Made by a program: the position numbers and the translations under genes. The notes beneath the pieces are model-generated. The model was not told the origin of the DNA and ran no database searches. It saw nothing but the letters and a program-made list of their open reading frames with translations. Below are positions 9,079-16,928 of a stretch of DNA of 64,000 nt, piece by piece. Every line of letters begins with the position of its first letter. Positions within the stretch are counted from its first letter, which is position 1. This stretch comes from Salinispora fenicalii. GTDB taxonomy: Bacteria; Actinomycetota; Actinomycetes; Mycobacteriales; Micromonosporaceae. The DNA lies in NCBI RefSeq assembly GCF_000514815.1, contig NZ_AZWQ01000010.1, positions 154,660 through 218,659 on the forward strand. Direction: 5' to 3'.

Positions 9079-9903
9079 TCAGGCCAGCCGGCGCGCGGCG
9101 GCGGTGAGGAAGTCGCCGAGGTCTGCTGGCGAGTCGATGGTCAGGTCCGCGGCGGCGGCAACCTCTTCGCCGGTCTCCGGGTTGGCGACCGCAACGCAGA
9201 CGCCGAAGAAGTGCGGGTCGGCGGCGGCACGGGTGCGCAGCGCTGCGAAGGCCTTAATGTCCGATACGTCGTCGCCGAAGTACCAGGCGGCCTCCGCGTC
9301 CCGCACCACCTCGTCGATGACCATGCCCTTGTCCCGGTCGACTGGGGGCTTCAGCTCCAGGACCATCCGTCCGGCCTGGACCCGGAGGCCGAGCTGCTCG
9401 GCCTGGGCACGACCCCATCGGGTCACCGCCGGGCCGAGCTGCGGGGCGGTCCGCCAGTGCAGCGCCACCGAGAGCCGCTTGTACTCCACCAGGCTGCCCG
9501 CGGGCAGTTCGGTACGGGCCGCGTCGGCGAGCTCCGCCATCGTCGGCACCCAGGGCAGCGCCGCCGGTTCGGTGACGGTTTCACCACCAGAGTGGCTGTG
9601 CTCCAGCCCGTAGAGGCCGTAGAGGTCGACGCCGGCGAGGTCACCGAGTCGGTCGCGGAGAAAGTCGACCGGGCGTGCGGAGACGATTGCGATCCGACGG
9701 ACGACGGGAGCAAGCGCCTCGATAGCGGTGAGCACCCTCGGTGCGGGGTGCACCGCCGTCGGGTCGTCCCGGACCGGCGCGAGGGTGCCATCGAAGTCGA
9801 AGAATAGGACGGCTCCGGCGGCTCGGGCAGCGGTTGCCTGCCAGGCGAGGTCGGCGGTGAACGGGGTCTTCGGCGGCTGCTTGCCCAGATTCAACGGCGG
9901 CAC
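9079..9903 (-). CDS. otsB: trehalose-6-phosphate phosphatase
   Basis: HAD-superfamily phosphatase that removes phosphate from trehalose-6-phosphate, the last step of the OtsAB pathway. 274 aa with motif I FFDFDGTLAPVRDDP (nucleophile Asp), motif II IVSARPVDFL, the substrate region LYGLYGLEHSH, and motif III/IV KPPVDRDKG...YFGDDVSDIKAF. GTG 9903 is chosen because TACGCT lies 7 nt upstream and the earlier in-frame ATG (10107) overlaps the neighbouring gene. No trehalose-phosphate synthase (otsA) is in the window. Confidence 0.95.
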   Translation of the reverse strand: MPPLNLGKQPPKTPFTADLAWQATAARAAGAVLFFDFDGTLAPVRDDPTAVHPAPRVLTAIEALAPVVRRIAIVSARPVDFLRDRLGDLAGVDLYGLYGLEHSHSGGETVTEPAALPWVPTMAELADAARTELPAGSLVEYKRLSVALHWRTAPQLGPAVTRWGRAQAEQLGLRVQAGRMVLELKPPVDRDKGMVIDEVVRDAEAAWYFGDDVSDIKAFAALRTRAAADPHFFGVCVAVANPETGEEVAAAADLTIDSPADLGDFLTAAARRLA

Positions 9904-9916
9904 GCGCGACAGCGTA
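9901..9916 (-). promoter_or_regulatory. leaderless -10 element of otsB
   Basis: TACGCT at 9916-9911 (minus strand), then 7 nt, then GTG 9903. No Shine-Dalgarno at a usable distance. Confidence 0.4.
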
Positions 9917-10003
9917 CCCCGCTCGGAGCGGCTTAATCGGGGCCGTGAGGTACCCGGCCACCGGGCCTGGTGGCGGGTGGTGGATGGGCTTTGGTGGCGG
10001 CGT

Positions 10004-10357
10004 TCAGCGTTCGGCGGCTTCCCGTCCCCGATGCCCGATCGGCACGACGGTGCCCTCCCGACGGTGACTGAGCAGGTAGCCCTCGACGAAGCCGGAGTTT
10101 CGGTCACCGGTGCTGGATTCGATCTCGTTGAGCCGGGCCACCAGGAACTCGGTGAGCGCGCTGATTCGGTTGTTGAGTCGGTCGTTCAGTTCGGCCAGCA
10201 CGGCCAGGATGACGGCGGTGCCGGTGGCGGTGAGCGCGATGAGGTTGACGAGCAGGGGAAGCTGCCCGCCATTGACCGCCAGGGTCACCGTGTTCCCGGT
10301 CACGCACAGTGTCAGGGACACGGCGCCGACCACGACTGCCAACCACTTCAGGGTCAT
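10004..10357 (-). CDS. small membrane protein, unknown function
   Basis: 117 aa with two predicted membrane helices (about residues 4-24 and 34-56: WLAVVVGAVSLTLCVTG; LVNLIALTATGTAVILAVLA), then an amphipathic stretch (LNDRLNNRISALTEFLVARLNEIE) that may form a coiled coil, and a basic tail. I do not recognise a family. The reading is supported by a strong GGAGGGG ribosome site about 8 nt before the ATG. It sits between otsB and an Xre-type regulator on the same strand. Confidence 0.65.
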   Translation of the reverse strand: MTLKWLAVVVGAVSLTLCVTGNTVTLAVNGGQLPLLVNLIALTATGTAVILAVLAELNDRLNNRISALTEFLVARLNEIESSTGDRNSGFVEGYLLSHRREGTVVPIGHRGREAAER

Positions 10358-10516
10358 GGACAGACCCCTCCTTCTGTCCCGCAGGGCTGGGTTCGGCTTT
10401 CCCGTCCCCCCGCCGACGACGAGCCCAAGCAGTACGAGTACGGACGCTAGCGTGCCGAACCGGGCCCGGGAGCGAAACGAATGAGTCTGACCTGCTGTTC
10501 TTTCGCCATCTGAGGA

Positions 10517-10960
10517 TCATCCAACCCGTTTGCCCCGGTTGTGGGCTGTTACGGGGAGAGTCGGACGATACGCGAGGTAACGAATTGTTTCTCGAATGTG
10601 GAACTTCTCCGCGTCTGACACTTCGGGGTCAACCAGTCGGCGCAGCAGCGCCTCGACATCGGGATCCATCGGGGGTGGGATCGTTCCGGCTCGGTGTGGG
10701 GTGCTTCGCCGGTCCCAGCCCAGGGTGGCGAAGGCGGTTGCCGGGTCCAGTCCGAGTCCCTCACAGAACGCCACGACGCGTTCCGCCTCGGGGTCGCTGG
10801 CCCAGTCGCCCCGGACCCATCGGTTGATTGTCTGCCGGGAGACGCCGGTGCGCCGGGAGACCTCAGTGCCGCTCCAGGCTCGGGTGGCTCGGGCCTCATC
10901 GAGCGCGCGACGGATGAAGGTGGCGAAGGCGATCTTCCGTGCGTTGGCCGTCTCGGTCAC
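10517..10960 (-). CDS. Xre-family helix-turn-helix regulator
   Basis: 147 aa. The N-terminal HTH is at about residues 27-60 (GTEVSRRTGVSRQTINRWVRGDW), typical of lambda-repressor-like DNA-binding domains; a C-terminal segment of about 60 residues has no clear family. It is divergent from two small genes of unknown function; the 266-nt gap between them holds several inverted repeats and is the likely site of control. GTG 10960 follows TACGGT by 6 nt, so the mRNA is probably leaderless. Confidence 0.85.
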   Translation of the reverse strand: MTETANARKIAFATFIRRALDEARATRAWSGTEVSRRTGVSRQTINRWVRGDWASDPEAERVVAFCEGLGLDPATAFATLGWDRRSTPHRAGTIPPPMDPDVEALLRRLVDPEVSDAEKFHIRETIRYLAYRPTLPVTAHNRGKRVG

Positions 10961-10972
10961 CTGGCGACCGTA
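10958..10972 (-). promoter_or_regulatory. leaderless -10 element of the Xre regulator
   Basis: TACGGT at 10972-10967 on the minus strand, then 6 nt, then GTG 10960. Confidence 0.4.
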
Positions 10973-11076
10973 CGGCCACGGACCCCGCGAACGGTCTTCT
11001 GGCGCGCGGTTGTCACGCGAATGTGACGACAGGCTCGGCTTTTCACTGCCTCAGCAAGTGTTCTGACAAGGCCCCT

Positions 11077-11151
11077 CACCTGGTGCAAACAGGTGGGCGT
11101 GGGGCTGGGGGGAATCAGACGAAAAGCTGATACTGTCCCGTTCGCGGGACA
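11077..11151. promoter_or_regulatory. cluster of inverted repeats in the Xre/small-gene divergent region
   Basis: Three dyads lie in 75 nt: CACCTG (11077-11082) with CAGGTG (11090-11095); ATCAG with CTGAT around the stretch after 11113; and TGTCCCG (11134-11140) with CGGGACA (11145-11151). They precede the plus-strand gene at 11227 and may be operators for the divergent Xre regulator or RNA hairpins in a leader. Confidence 0.4.
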
Positions 11152-11226
11152 CTCTACCGTGTGTCCGTGCAGGAGACGATGACTGCTTGCTCCCATGCGT
11201 GACATCTCCGGCACGAGGGGGACTTG

Positions 11227-11571
11227 GTGACCGAACTCGCCACCCGAGCGCAGGCCTTTGGCCTGATCGCCGCCGGGGTAGCCAGTGGTTTGAGCGCGCC
11301 CTGGCGCCTCTACCTGGCCCAGGGTTCCCGTTACCTCTCCCTCAGAGTCGGGGACCGCGCGGAGTGGCACGCCTGGCGTACCCACCTCGGTTGTCCGGAA
11401 CTCAGCGTCCGCGTATACGACGCGGGTGGTGAGATTCGCCGCTCGTCGGTGGCCGAGGTTGTCCTGGACGGGTGCCGGATCAGCGTCGAGTTGGTCGAAC
11501 AGGTCGGTACAGCCGACCTCGACCAGCTACTCGTCGTAGATCCCACCCCGGTTGAGCCGGAGGAACGATGA
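11227..11571 (+). CDS. conserved-looking protein of unknown function
   Basis: 114 aa, soluble, no signal peptide or membrane helix. It contains a Trp-rich stretch (SAPWRLYLAQGSRYLSLRVG, then AEWHAWRTHLGCPE) followed by beta-strand-like alternation (LSVRVYDAGGEIRRSSVAEVVL) and an acidic tail. I do not recognise a domain. GTG 11227 is preferred to TTG 11224, with a GAGGGGG ribosome site upstream. It is followed after 31 nt by another small gene on the same strand and is divergent from the Xre regulator. Confidence 0.7.
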   Translation: MTELATRAQAFGLIAAGVASGLSAPWRLYLAQGSRYLSLRVGDRAEWHAWRTHLGCPELSVRVYDAGGEIRRSSVAEVVLDGCRISVELVEQVGTADLDQLLVVDPTPVEPEER

Positions 11572-11602
11572 GTCCACACAGCCCGCGATCCGGAGTGGTC
11601 GG

Positions 11603-12007
11603 ATGAGCCCACTCCTCGCCTTGCTCCTCGTCTGCGTCCTGACCGCCACCAGCTATGCCGCAGGTCGCCTCCATGGTCAGCTCAGCTACCGGATCGGCTA
11701 CCGGTTCGGCTACCGGCAGGGCTACTTCGACGGTGACCGCGGCGCCTGGAACCGACGTCGGCGCGACGCCCAGGCGGCGATCGCATCCGCGCTCGCCGGC
11801 CCGCCGCCGGTGGATCCGGTTCGCACTCGCCTCGCGCCACCGACGGCCCGCTCCGGCACCACCTACACCGGCTCGGCGGCTCCGGTCGGTGGTCGACAGT
11901 CGACTGATTCGGTGGCGGCTCCGACCGGTGGTCGACAGTCGATCGGCTCGGCGGCGGCTCCGGCCGGTGGCCAGCCGACCGGCACGCTGGTTCGGCGAAG
12001 CGGGTGA
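11603..12007 (+). CDS. repeat-rich small protein with N-terminal membrane anchor
   Basis: 134 aa. The N-terminus (MSPLLALLLVCVLTATSYAAG) is a membrane anchor or signal peptide. It is followed by a YRxG repeat (GYRFGYRQGYFDGDRG), a basic segment (WNRRRRDAQ) and a C-terminal region of 13-residue imperfect repeats of the form AAPxGGRQSxxSx. The low-complexity tail suggests a flexible surface-exposed region. ATG 11603 has GGAG 7 nt upstream. It is probably co-transcribed with the gene at 11227. No family recognised. Confidence 0.65.
   Translation: MSPLLALLLVCVLTATSYAAGRLHGQLSYRIGYRFGYRQGYFDGDRGAWNRRRRDAQAAIASALAGPPPVDPVRTRLAPPTARSGTTYTGSAAPVGGRQSTDSVAAPTGGRQSIGSAAAPAGGQPTGTLVRRSG
11687..11722 (+). 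repeat. 12-nt tandem repeat (YRxG)3
   Basis: Three consecutive 12-nt units beginning TACCGG (11687, 11699, 11711) encode YRIG-YRFG-YRQG inside the small membrane-anchored protein. Confidence 0.85.
11876..11980 (+). repeat. 39-nt imperfect tandem repeat (13-residue units)
   Basis: Units start at 11876, 11915 and 11954 (the last one partial). The core CGGTGGTCGACAGTCGA is identical in the first two (11887 and 11926). It stays in frame. Confidence 0.85.
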
Positions 12008-12035
12008 CCGGGCTTGCGGACGCAGAATACGAAAC

Positions 12036-12884
12036 TCACCGTGTCGGCCGGTCGGCCCACGCGACATCGTCGACAGCGAGGAACGGCGCGATCGCAACGG
12101 CAGCAGGCGTCACCCCGGCGAAGGCCACGATGTCCCGATGGAGGTGGGACTGGTCGGCGTAACCGCTGTCTGCCGCCACCACAGCGGTGCTGTGACCTGC
12201 GGCGAGGCGGTGGGCTGCATGGTCAAAGCGGACCAGCTGGGCAGCGCGCTTGGGGGTGAGGCCGATCTGCGATCGGAACCGGGACCACAGACGCTGGCGG
12301 CTCCATCCGACCTCAGTCGCCAGCCACTCGACCCGCACGCGTCCCCGACTGGCCATCATCTGCCGCCAGCAGTAGACGACTTCCGGGTCAACCACACGGC
12401 CGCTGTCGAGACGTCGACCCAACACCACCTCCGCGATCGCGAACCGTTCATCCCACGACGTGGCAGCGCGCAGTTGTTCTTGGATCCGCGCGGCATCGTG
12501 CCCCCAGAGGTCATCGAGGGCGACTACCGCTCTGCCCAACTCCGATGCGGTGCCCAGGACCGTGTGCGCGACCACCGGTGACAACCGCACCTGTAGGCAC
12601 TCGAAGCTTCCGGCTAGCCCCTGCCCCCGAACGCCGTGGGGTGCGAGTCCGGTGACGATTCGTTCTCGCCGTTGCCGACCAGTACCATCGTTGACAACGA
12701 TTGGTTGGTCACCGAGGCTGATGACCACCACGACCGCAGGGGGCGGGATCGCGTCGACCTCGATGAGGCCGTTCGCGCGGTCGCTGAAACCTGCCATGGT
12801 CACCCCCGCCAGCCGGCTCGGCCGTGATGGGACCGCGATGTCCCAGGCAGGTACGCCGGCTGGAAGCGGCTCGGCAGGTCGCAC
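12036..12884 (-). CDS. AraC-family transcriptional regulator
   Basis: 282 aa with an N-terminal cupin-like sensing part and a C-terminal double HTH of the AraC/XylS type (EWLATEVGWSRQRLWSRFRSQIGLTPKRAAQLVRF, then VVAADSGYADQSHLHRDI and FAGVTPAAV). It probably responds to a small ligand. The HSL-family esterase at 12952-13914 lies upstream on the same strand, only 67 nt away, and is the obvious candidate partner. GTG 12884 follows TACCAT by 6 nt. Confidence 0.88.
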   Translation of the reverse strand: MRPAEPLPAGVPAWDIAVPSRPSRLAGVTMAGFSDRANGLIEVDAIPPPAVVVVISLGDQPIVVNDGTGRQRRERIVTGLAPHGVRGQGLAGSFECLQVRLSPVVAHTVLGTASELGRAVVALDDLWGHDAARIQEQLRAATSWDERFAIAEVVLGRRLDSGRVVDPEVVYCWRQMMASRGRVRVEWLATEVGWSRQRLWSRFRSQIGLTPKRAAQLVRFDHAAHRLAAGHSTAVVAADSGYADQSHLHRDIVAFAGVTPAAVAIAPFLAVDDVAWADRPTR

Positions 12885-12896
12885 GTCGCCATGGTA
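12882..12896 (-). promoter_or_regulatory. leaderless -10 element of the AraC regulator
   Basis: TACCAT at 12896-12891 (minus strand), then 6 nt, then GTG 12884. Confidence 0.4.
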
Positions 12897-12951
12897 CGAG
12901 CGACATCGGGCGTTGTTCGGAGCGAGGTGGTTCCCTGACAGGGTGGTCCGG

Positions 12952-13914
12952 TTAGCCGGGGAGAGCCTGATACAGCTGGCCGCGCAGGAAGGCGAGGATC
13001 TCGCGGCGTGCGGGTCGGGCGGCGGGAACCAGCCCCGGTGTGCTGAGGAAGGAGTGGGTGGCCCGCGGGTAGCAGGACAGGCTGGCCTCGGTGTCGTCCT
13101 CGCGGAGCCGTTCGACGTACCGGCGACCGTGGTCGGCCACCGGATCCAGTGCGGCGATGACGACCAGCGTCGGTGGTAGACCAGCCAGGCTGTCGAACTT
13201 CAGCGGAGACACGCTGCGGGGGTCGAGGGCCGAGGGCAAGCTCAGCTTGCGTCCCGCGCGCAATCGCGACAGTGGCAGCGCGGGGTTGTCGGCATTTTCC
13301 ACCATTGAGGAATAGTCGGTCATGGTCTCGGTCCAGTCCGTAGTCGGATAGTTCAGCACCTGGGCCCCTAGCAGTGGGCCGTCCTTGCGGGCACGCAACG
13401 CAACGAGCGCGGCGATCATGCCGCCGGCGCTTTCGCCCATGACCGCGATCGCCGTGGGGTCGATGCCCTGGCCGACGGCTCCGTCGACAAGCCGGAGGAG
13501 TGTGTCGTAGCCGTCGTCAACCGGCCGGGGCAGTGGGTGCTCCGGAGCGAGCCGGTACTCCACTGAGACGACCACGGCTGGACAGCGGGCCGCGAGGTGA
13601 CTGTTGAGCCAGTCGTTCTGCACGGCCGTGCCCGAGATGAAACCTCCTCCGTGGAACGAGACGATCAGTGGTAGCCGCCGGTTGGTGCTCTTCGGGCGGT
13701 ACGTCCGTAGCATCAGTCGGCGGCCCGGAAGGTTGATGGTGGTCTCCTCGATCCGGGCGCGACGATCCGGCAGCCCGGTGACGATCCGTCCGACCCGTGA
13801 CGATGCCTTGCGGTTGGCTCTTTCCCGGGCGGCGATCACCTGATCGTCGGTCATAGCCTCCCAGTCAAGGGTGTCGCGCAGGATGCGAGTGCCCAATGGA
13901 GCCTTGCCCCTCAT
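12952..13914 (-). CDS. alpha/beta hydrolase, hormone-sensitive-lipase family esterase
   Basis: 320-aa carboxylesterase of bacterial family IV. The oxyanion motif SFHGGGFISG lies near residue 92 and the nucleophile elbow is VMGESAGGMI; the acid is probably in ALDPVADHG and the base in ATHSFLS. No signal peptide, so probably cytosolic, acting on short acyl esters. ATG 13914 is preferred to an upstream ATG at 14010 because GGGAGGG sits just before it. The gene reads toward the AraC regulator and may be its target. Confidence 0.9.
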   Translation of the reverse strand: MRGKAPLGTRILRDTLDWEAMTDDQVIAARERANRKASSRVGRIVTGLPDRRARIEETTINLPGRRLMLRTYRPKSTNRRLPLIVSFHGGGFISGTAVQNDWLNSHLAARCPAVVVSVEYRLAPEHPLPRPVDDGYDTLLRLVDGAVGQGIDPTAIAVMGESAGGMIAALVALRARKDGPLLGAQVLNYPTTDWTETMTDYSSMVENADNPALPLSRLRAGRKLSLPSALDPRSVSPLKFDSLAGLPPTLVVIAALDPVADHGRRYVERLREDDTEASLSCYPRATHSFLSTPGLVPAARPARREILAFLRGQLYQALPG

Positions 13915-14298
13915 GTTGCCCTCCCGGACTCGAGGTGGTGATTGGTTCGTCTTCTGTCGTGCGGACAGGCCGCAAGCGTTGCAAGCGCAATGCTGTGGGG
14001 TCTTGGACAAATGTTCCGCTCCTGTGATCGAGCGGATCCGAGTCGGAGCCCGCTCGTCGGCTGTCCCGTCGTGTGGCTCAGATCTGGCCTGCGCGAACAG
14101 ACTCTGGCCGTGACCCTGAGTGATCGAGGGCCAGCGCTGGGAGTGGCGCAGGTCACAATTGGGGTGGATGGTTTCCCATCTGCCTTACCGTGCGCGATCG
14201 TGTCCCCGAGCGCTCACGTATCCGGCGGATCGCCGGTGATCGTTCGCCCGCGTCCCCATTGGTGGAGCTGTCGGGAGACGCGCGTGGTCGGAGCGCTT

Positions 14299-14338
14299 AC
14301 GGTGTGACCCCACCCCACCTGGGTGGGGTCTGCACCGT
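14299..14338. promoter_or_regulatory. 40-nt near-perfect inverted repeat before the transglycosylase-like gene
   Basis: The inner arms GACCCCACCC (14306-14315) and GGGTGGGGTC (14321-14330) pair perfectly around 5 nt; the outer arms ACGGTG (14299-14304) and CACCGT (14333-14338) extend the stem with a small bulge. It lies 30 nt before the start codon. It may be an operator or a 5'-leader RNA hairpin. The rest of 13915-14298 shows nothing I can support. Confidence 0.55.
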
Positions 14339-14368
14339 GTCCGTGCCCCCGAAGGAAGGGACCGCCTC

Positions 14369-15049
14369 GTGAATCGGCTGTGGAGCCGGTTGGGTGCCCG
14401 GACGGCCGCGGTGGCGCTGCTCTCTGCAGGCGTCGTCGGTGGTTTCCAACTGGGCAACCGGGATCAGGGCCAGCATGTGCCGGATGTCGCCGGAGTTGAG
14501 CAGGTTGCGCTGCAAGCACCGCAGGTGCATCCGGTGAAGGAGCGGGCAGCCGAATACCAGGAGAAGTTGCGCGATGCCGCGGTTGCCGAGGCGGCGGCGG
14601 AGCGGAAGCGTCGGGAGGAGGCCGCTGCGGCGTCGCGGAAGACAGTCCGTGCGGCGGCGGCGGAACTCGCCAAGGCCAAGGCTAAGGCCAAGGCGGCGGC
14701 GGCAGCGAAGCCGTACGATGGCCCGATCCCGGAATCGTGTGCGGAGTTCACCGGCAACCGGAAGATCGGCTGCGCGGAGATGCTCAACGCCGGCTTCGAG
14801 ATCGACCAGTTCCCCTGTCTGGACAAGCTTTTCACCAAGGAGAGCGGCTGGAACCACAAGGCCCGCAACCCGTCATCCGGCGCCTACGGAATTCCGCAGG
14901 CGCTACCCGGTAGCAAGATGGCCTCGAAGGGCGACGACTGGGAGACGAACCCGGCAACCCAGATCCGGTGGGGGCTTGGCTACATCAAGGGTCGGTACCA
15001 AACGCCGTGCAAGGCCTGGGCCTACATGCAGGAGGTGGGCTGGTACTGA
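14369..15049 (+). CDS. secreted transglycosylase-like / aggregation-promoting-factor C-terminal protein
   Basis: 226 aa. An N-terminal signal or anchor (TAAVALLSAGVVGGFQLG) is followed by an Ala/Lys/Glu-rich helical coiled coil (about residues 55-115) and a C-terminal lysozyme-like domain (FTKESGWNHKARNPSSGAYGIPQALPGSKMA), where the Glu of KESGW is the likely catalytic acid. Two cysteine pairs are plausible disulfides. It probably acts on peptidoglycan outside the cell. GTG 14369 has GGAAGGGA upstream. A long inverted repeat precedes it and a 23-bp duplication covers its last codons. Confidence 0.85.
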   Translation: MNRLWSRLGARTAAVALLSAGVVGGFQLGNRDQGQHVPDVAGVEQVALQAPQVHPVKERAAEYQEKLRDAAVAEAAAERKRREEAAAASRKTVRAAAAELAKAKAKAKAAAAAKPYDGPIPESCAEFTGNRKIGCAEMLNAGFEIDQFPCLDKLFTKESGWNHKARNPSSGAYGIPQALPGSKMASKGDDWETNPATQIRWGLGYIKGRYQTPCKAWAYMQEVGWY

Positions 15050-15074
15050 TCCCCAGCGTGGGCTGGTAATGATC
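15035..15074 (+). repeat. short direct duplication over the 3' end of the transglycosylase-like gene
   Basis: GTGGGCTGGTACTGATC (15035-15051) recurs as GTGGGCTGGTAATGATC (15058-15074) with a 23-nt period and one mismatch. The first copy encodes the C-terminal VGWY and stop; the second is out of frame downstream. Confidence 0.8.
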
Positions 15075-15080
15075 ATCGGG

Positions 15081-15116
15081 CGGCGGCAGAGTGTGCTTGG
15101 TCACACCCTGTCGCCG
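15081..15116 (+). terminator. probable terminator after the transglycosylase-like gene
   Basis: CGGCGGCAG.. and ..CTGTCGCCG pair around an inner TGTG/CACA stem, giving an imperfect hairpin 31 nt after the stop codon. Confidence 0.45.
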
Positions 15117-15180
15117 TCGGTCTGATTTTGACCGCCGGCCCAGGTGGCGGCTGTCGCCGCGAGCTGATAGCTGTTGACAG

Positions 15181-15834
15181 GTGAGCCTGCTATCGGAGGG
15201 CAGTGACCCGTACCGGTTCGGCACCGAGGCGTTCTACGCCGCGATCGGCCGGTCCTTCGTCGCCATGTGCGCGGTGGTGCCGTTCCTCTTCCTCATCGAG
15301 GCCGTTGACCAGGGCCTGGCATTCGGGCTCGACCCGGCGGCCGGCATCATCCCACAGCGCCTCGACGGCCTGGATGGCGTCTTTTTCTCACCGTTTCTGC
15401 ACCACGGCTTCGATCACCTCTACAGCAATAGCATCCCGCTGATCCTGCTCGGCACCTTCGTGCTCGCGGCCGGTGTGCGTCGCTTCCTCTGGTCCACGCT
15501 GATCATCATTCTGATCAGCGGACTCGGCACCTGGTTCACCGGTTCCCCGAACTCCATCGTCGTCGGTGCGAGCGGCGTCATTTTCGGCTACTTCGGCATC
15601 CTGCTCACCCGGGGCATCGTGGAGCGGAGCTGGTGGAACTTCGCGGTCGTTCTTCTGGTCGGCCTCCTCTATGGCTGGCAACTCGTCGGCATTCTCCCCA
15701 CCGACGAGCGGATCTCCTGGCAGAGCCACCTCTTCGGGCTGCTGGGCGGGGCGGTCGCCGCGATCGTCTTCCGGCGGCGTCAACCGGGCCTGGGCGGCTC
15801 GCACTACTCCGACTCGACCCGCATCTTCGGCTGA
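15181..15834 (+). CDS. rhomboid family intramembrane serine protease
   Basis: 217-aa polytopic protein with six hydrophobic helices. The catalytic Ser lies in VVGASGVIFGYFG (about residue 130) and the catalytic His in WQSHLFGLLGG (about residue 183); FLHHGFDHLYSNSIPL supplies the conserved loop-1/HxxxN region. It cleaves membrane-spanning segments; substrates are unknown. GTG 15181 has no Shine-Dalgarno, so the mRNA may be leaderless, although no good TANNNT hexamer is visible. Confidence 0.93.
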   Translation: MSLLSEGSDPYRFGTEAFYAAIGRSFVAMCAVVPFLFLIEAVDQGLAFGLDPAAGIIPQRLDGLDGVFFSPFLHHGFDHLYSNSIPLILLGTFVLAAGVRRFLWSTLIIILISGLGTWFTGSPNSIVVGASGVIFGYFGILLTRGIVERSWWNFAVVLLVGLLYGWQLVGILPTDERISWQSHLFGLLGGAVAAIVFRRRQPGLGGSHYSDSTRIFG

Positions 15835-15943
15835 CCGGAGCGGCGATGACTGACTGTCGGACATCCTTGCCCGGCGGCTTCGGCCCCTCTACCGTCAGGG
15901 ATTAGCGTCGGTTGAGCCGGGAGCGGAAAGCGACGGTACGCCC

Positions 15944-16912
15944 ATGCACGAGGTCGATGTCGCGGTAGTCGGGGCCGGGCCTGCCGGCCTCTTCGCCGCG
16001 TACTACGCCGGTTTCCGCGGACTCTCGGTGGCGGTGGTCGACGCGTTGCCCGAGCCCGGTGGCCAGATCACGGCGATGTACCCGGAGAAGTTGATTCACG
16101 ATGTCGCCGGATTCCCGGCCGTCAAGGGCCGGGATCTGGTGGCCAACCTGGTTGCCCAGGCCGCCCCGTTCGACCCGCGCTACCTGCTCGGCACGCGGGC
16201 AGAGAAGCTGTCCTACGCCGATGATCGGCCGGTGCTCGGCCTGGCCGGGGGCGAGCAGCTCCGCTGCGGCGCGGTAGTGATCACCGGCGGGCTGGGCAGC
16301 TTCACACCCCGCCCGCTGCCGGTCGCGGAGCGCTTCGTCGGCACCGGAATCGTCTACTTCGTGCCGCAGCCGGCCGAGCTCACCGGCCAGGACGTGCTCA
16401 TCGTCGGTGGCGGGGACTCCGCCTTCGACTGGGCGGTAACCCTCCAACCGCTGGCCCGTTCGGTGACCCTCGTGCATCGCCGGGAGAAGTTCCGCGCGCA
16501 CGCCGCCACCGTCGCCCGGGTCCGCGCCCTGCCGGTGCGGGTCGTGGTGAACGCGGAGGTGACGAGGCTGCACGGGGGTGGCGCGGTGACCGGTGCCGAG
16601 ATCACCGTCCGGGGCGGTGCGGCGGAGTCGTTGCCGGTCAACACCGTCGTCGCGGCGCTCGGCTTCACCGCCGACCTCGGCCCCTTGGCGGAGTGGGGCC
16701 TGCGCCTGGACCGCCGGCACCTCGTGGTTGACAGCACCATGGCGACCAACCTGCCGCGGGTCTTCGCCGCCGGGGACATCACCGAGTACCCGGGCAAGGT
16801 CCGCCTGATCGCCACCGGCTTCGGTGAGGCCGCGACCGCGGTGAACAACGCGGCCGTGGCGCTCGATCCGGCGGCGCACCTCTTCCCCGGACACTCCTCC
16901 GACGGGACCTGA
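15944..16912 (+). CDS. ferredoxin--NADP(+) reductase, thioredoxin-reductase-like type
   Basis: 322-aa flavoprotein. The FAD site GAGPAGLFAAYYAGFRG is near residue 10, GGQITAMYPEKLIHDVAGFP follows, the NADP site is VLIVGGGDSAFDWA near residue 150, and the second FAD motif is RVFAAGDITEYPGK. The CxxC pair of thioredoxin reductases is absent, so this fits the YumC-type ferredoxin/flavodoxin-NADP reductases. It probably supplies electrons between NADPH and ferredoxin. It converges on the TetR gene with a 16-nt gap. Confidence 0.88.
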   Translation: MHEVDVAVVGAGPAGLFAAYYAGFRGLSVAVVDALPEPGGQITAMYPEKLIHDVAGFPAVKGRDLVANLVAQAAPFDPRYLLGTRAEKLSYADDRPVLGLAGGEQLRCGAVVITGGLGSFTPRPLPVAERFVGTGIVYFVPQPAELTGQDVLIVGGGDSAFDWAVTLQPLARSVTLVHRREKFRAHAATVARVRALPVRVVVNAEVTRLHGGGAVTGAEITVRGGAAESLPVNTVVAALGFTADLGPLAEWGLRLDRRHLVVDSTMATNLPRVFAAGDITEYPGKVRLIATGFGEAATAVNNAAVALDPAAHLFPGHSSDGT

Positions 16913-16928
16913 CTCTCTGGTGACCGGC

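Noticed and set aside
14011..14368. c-di-AMP (ydaO) riboswitch before the cell-wall gene
   Set aside because: I could not match the conserved ydaO core sequences; only the simple inverted repeat is visible.
14297..14857. 186-codon minus-strand open frame over the transglycosylase-like gene
   Set aside because: It is the complement of an Ala/Lys-rich coiled-coil region and has no support of its own.
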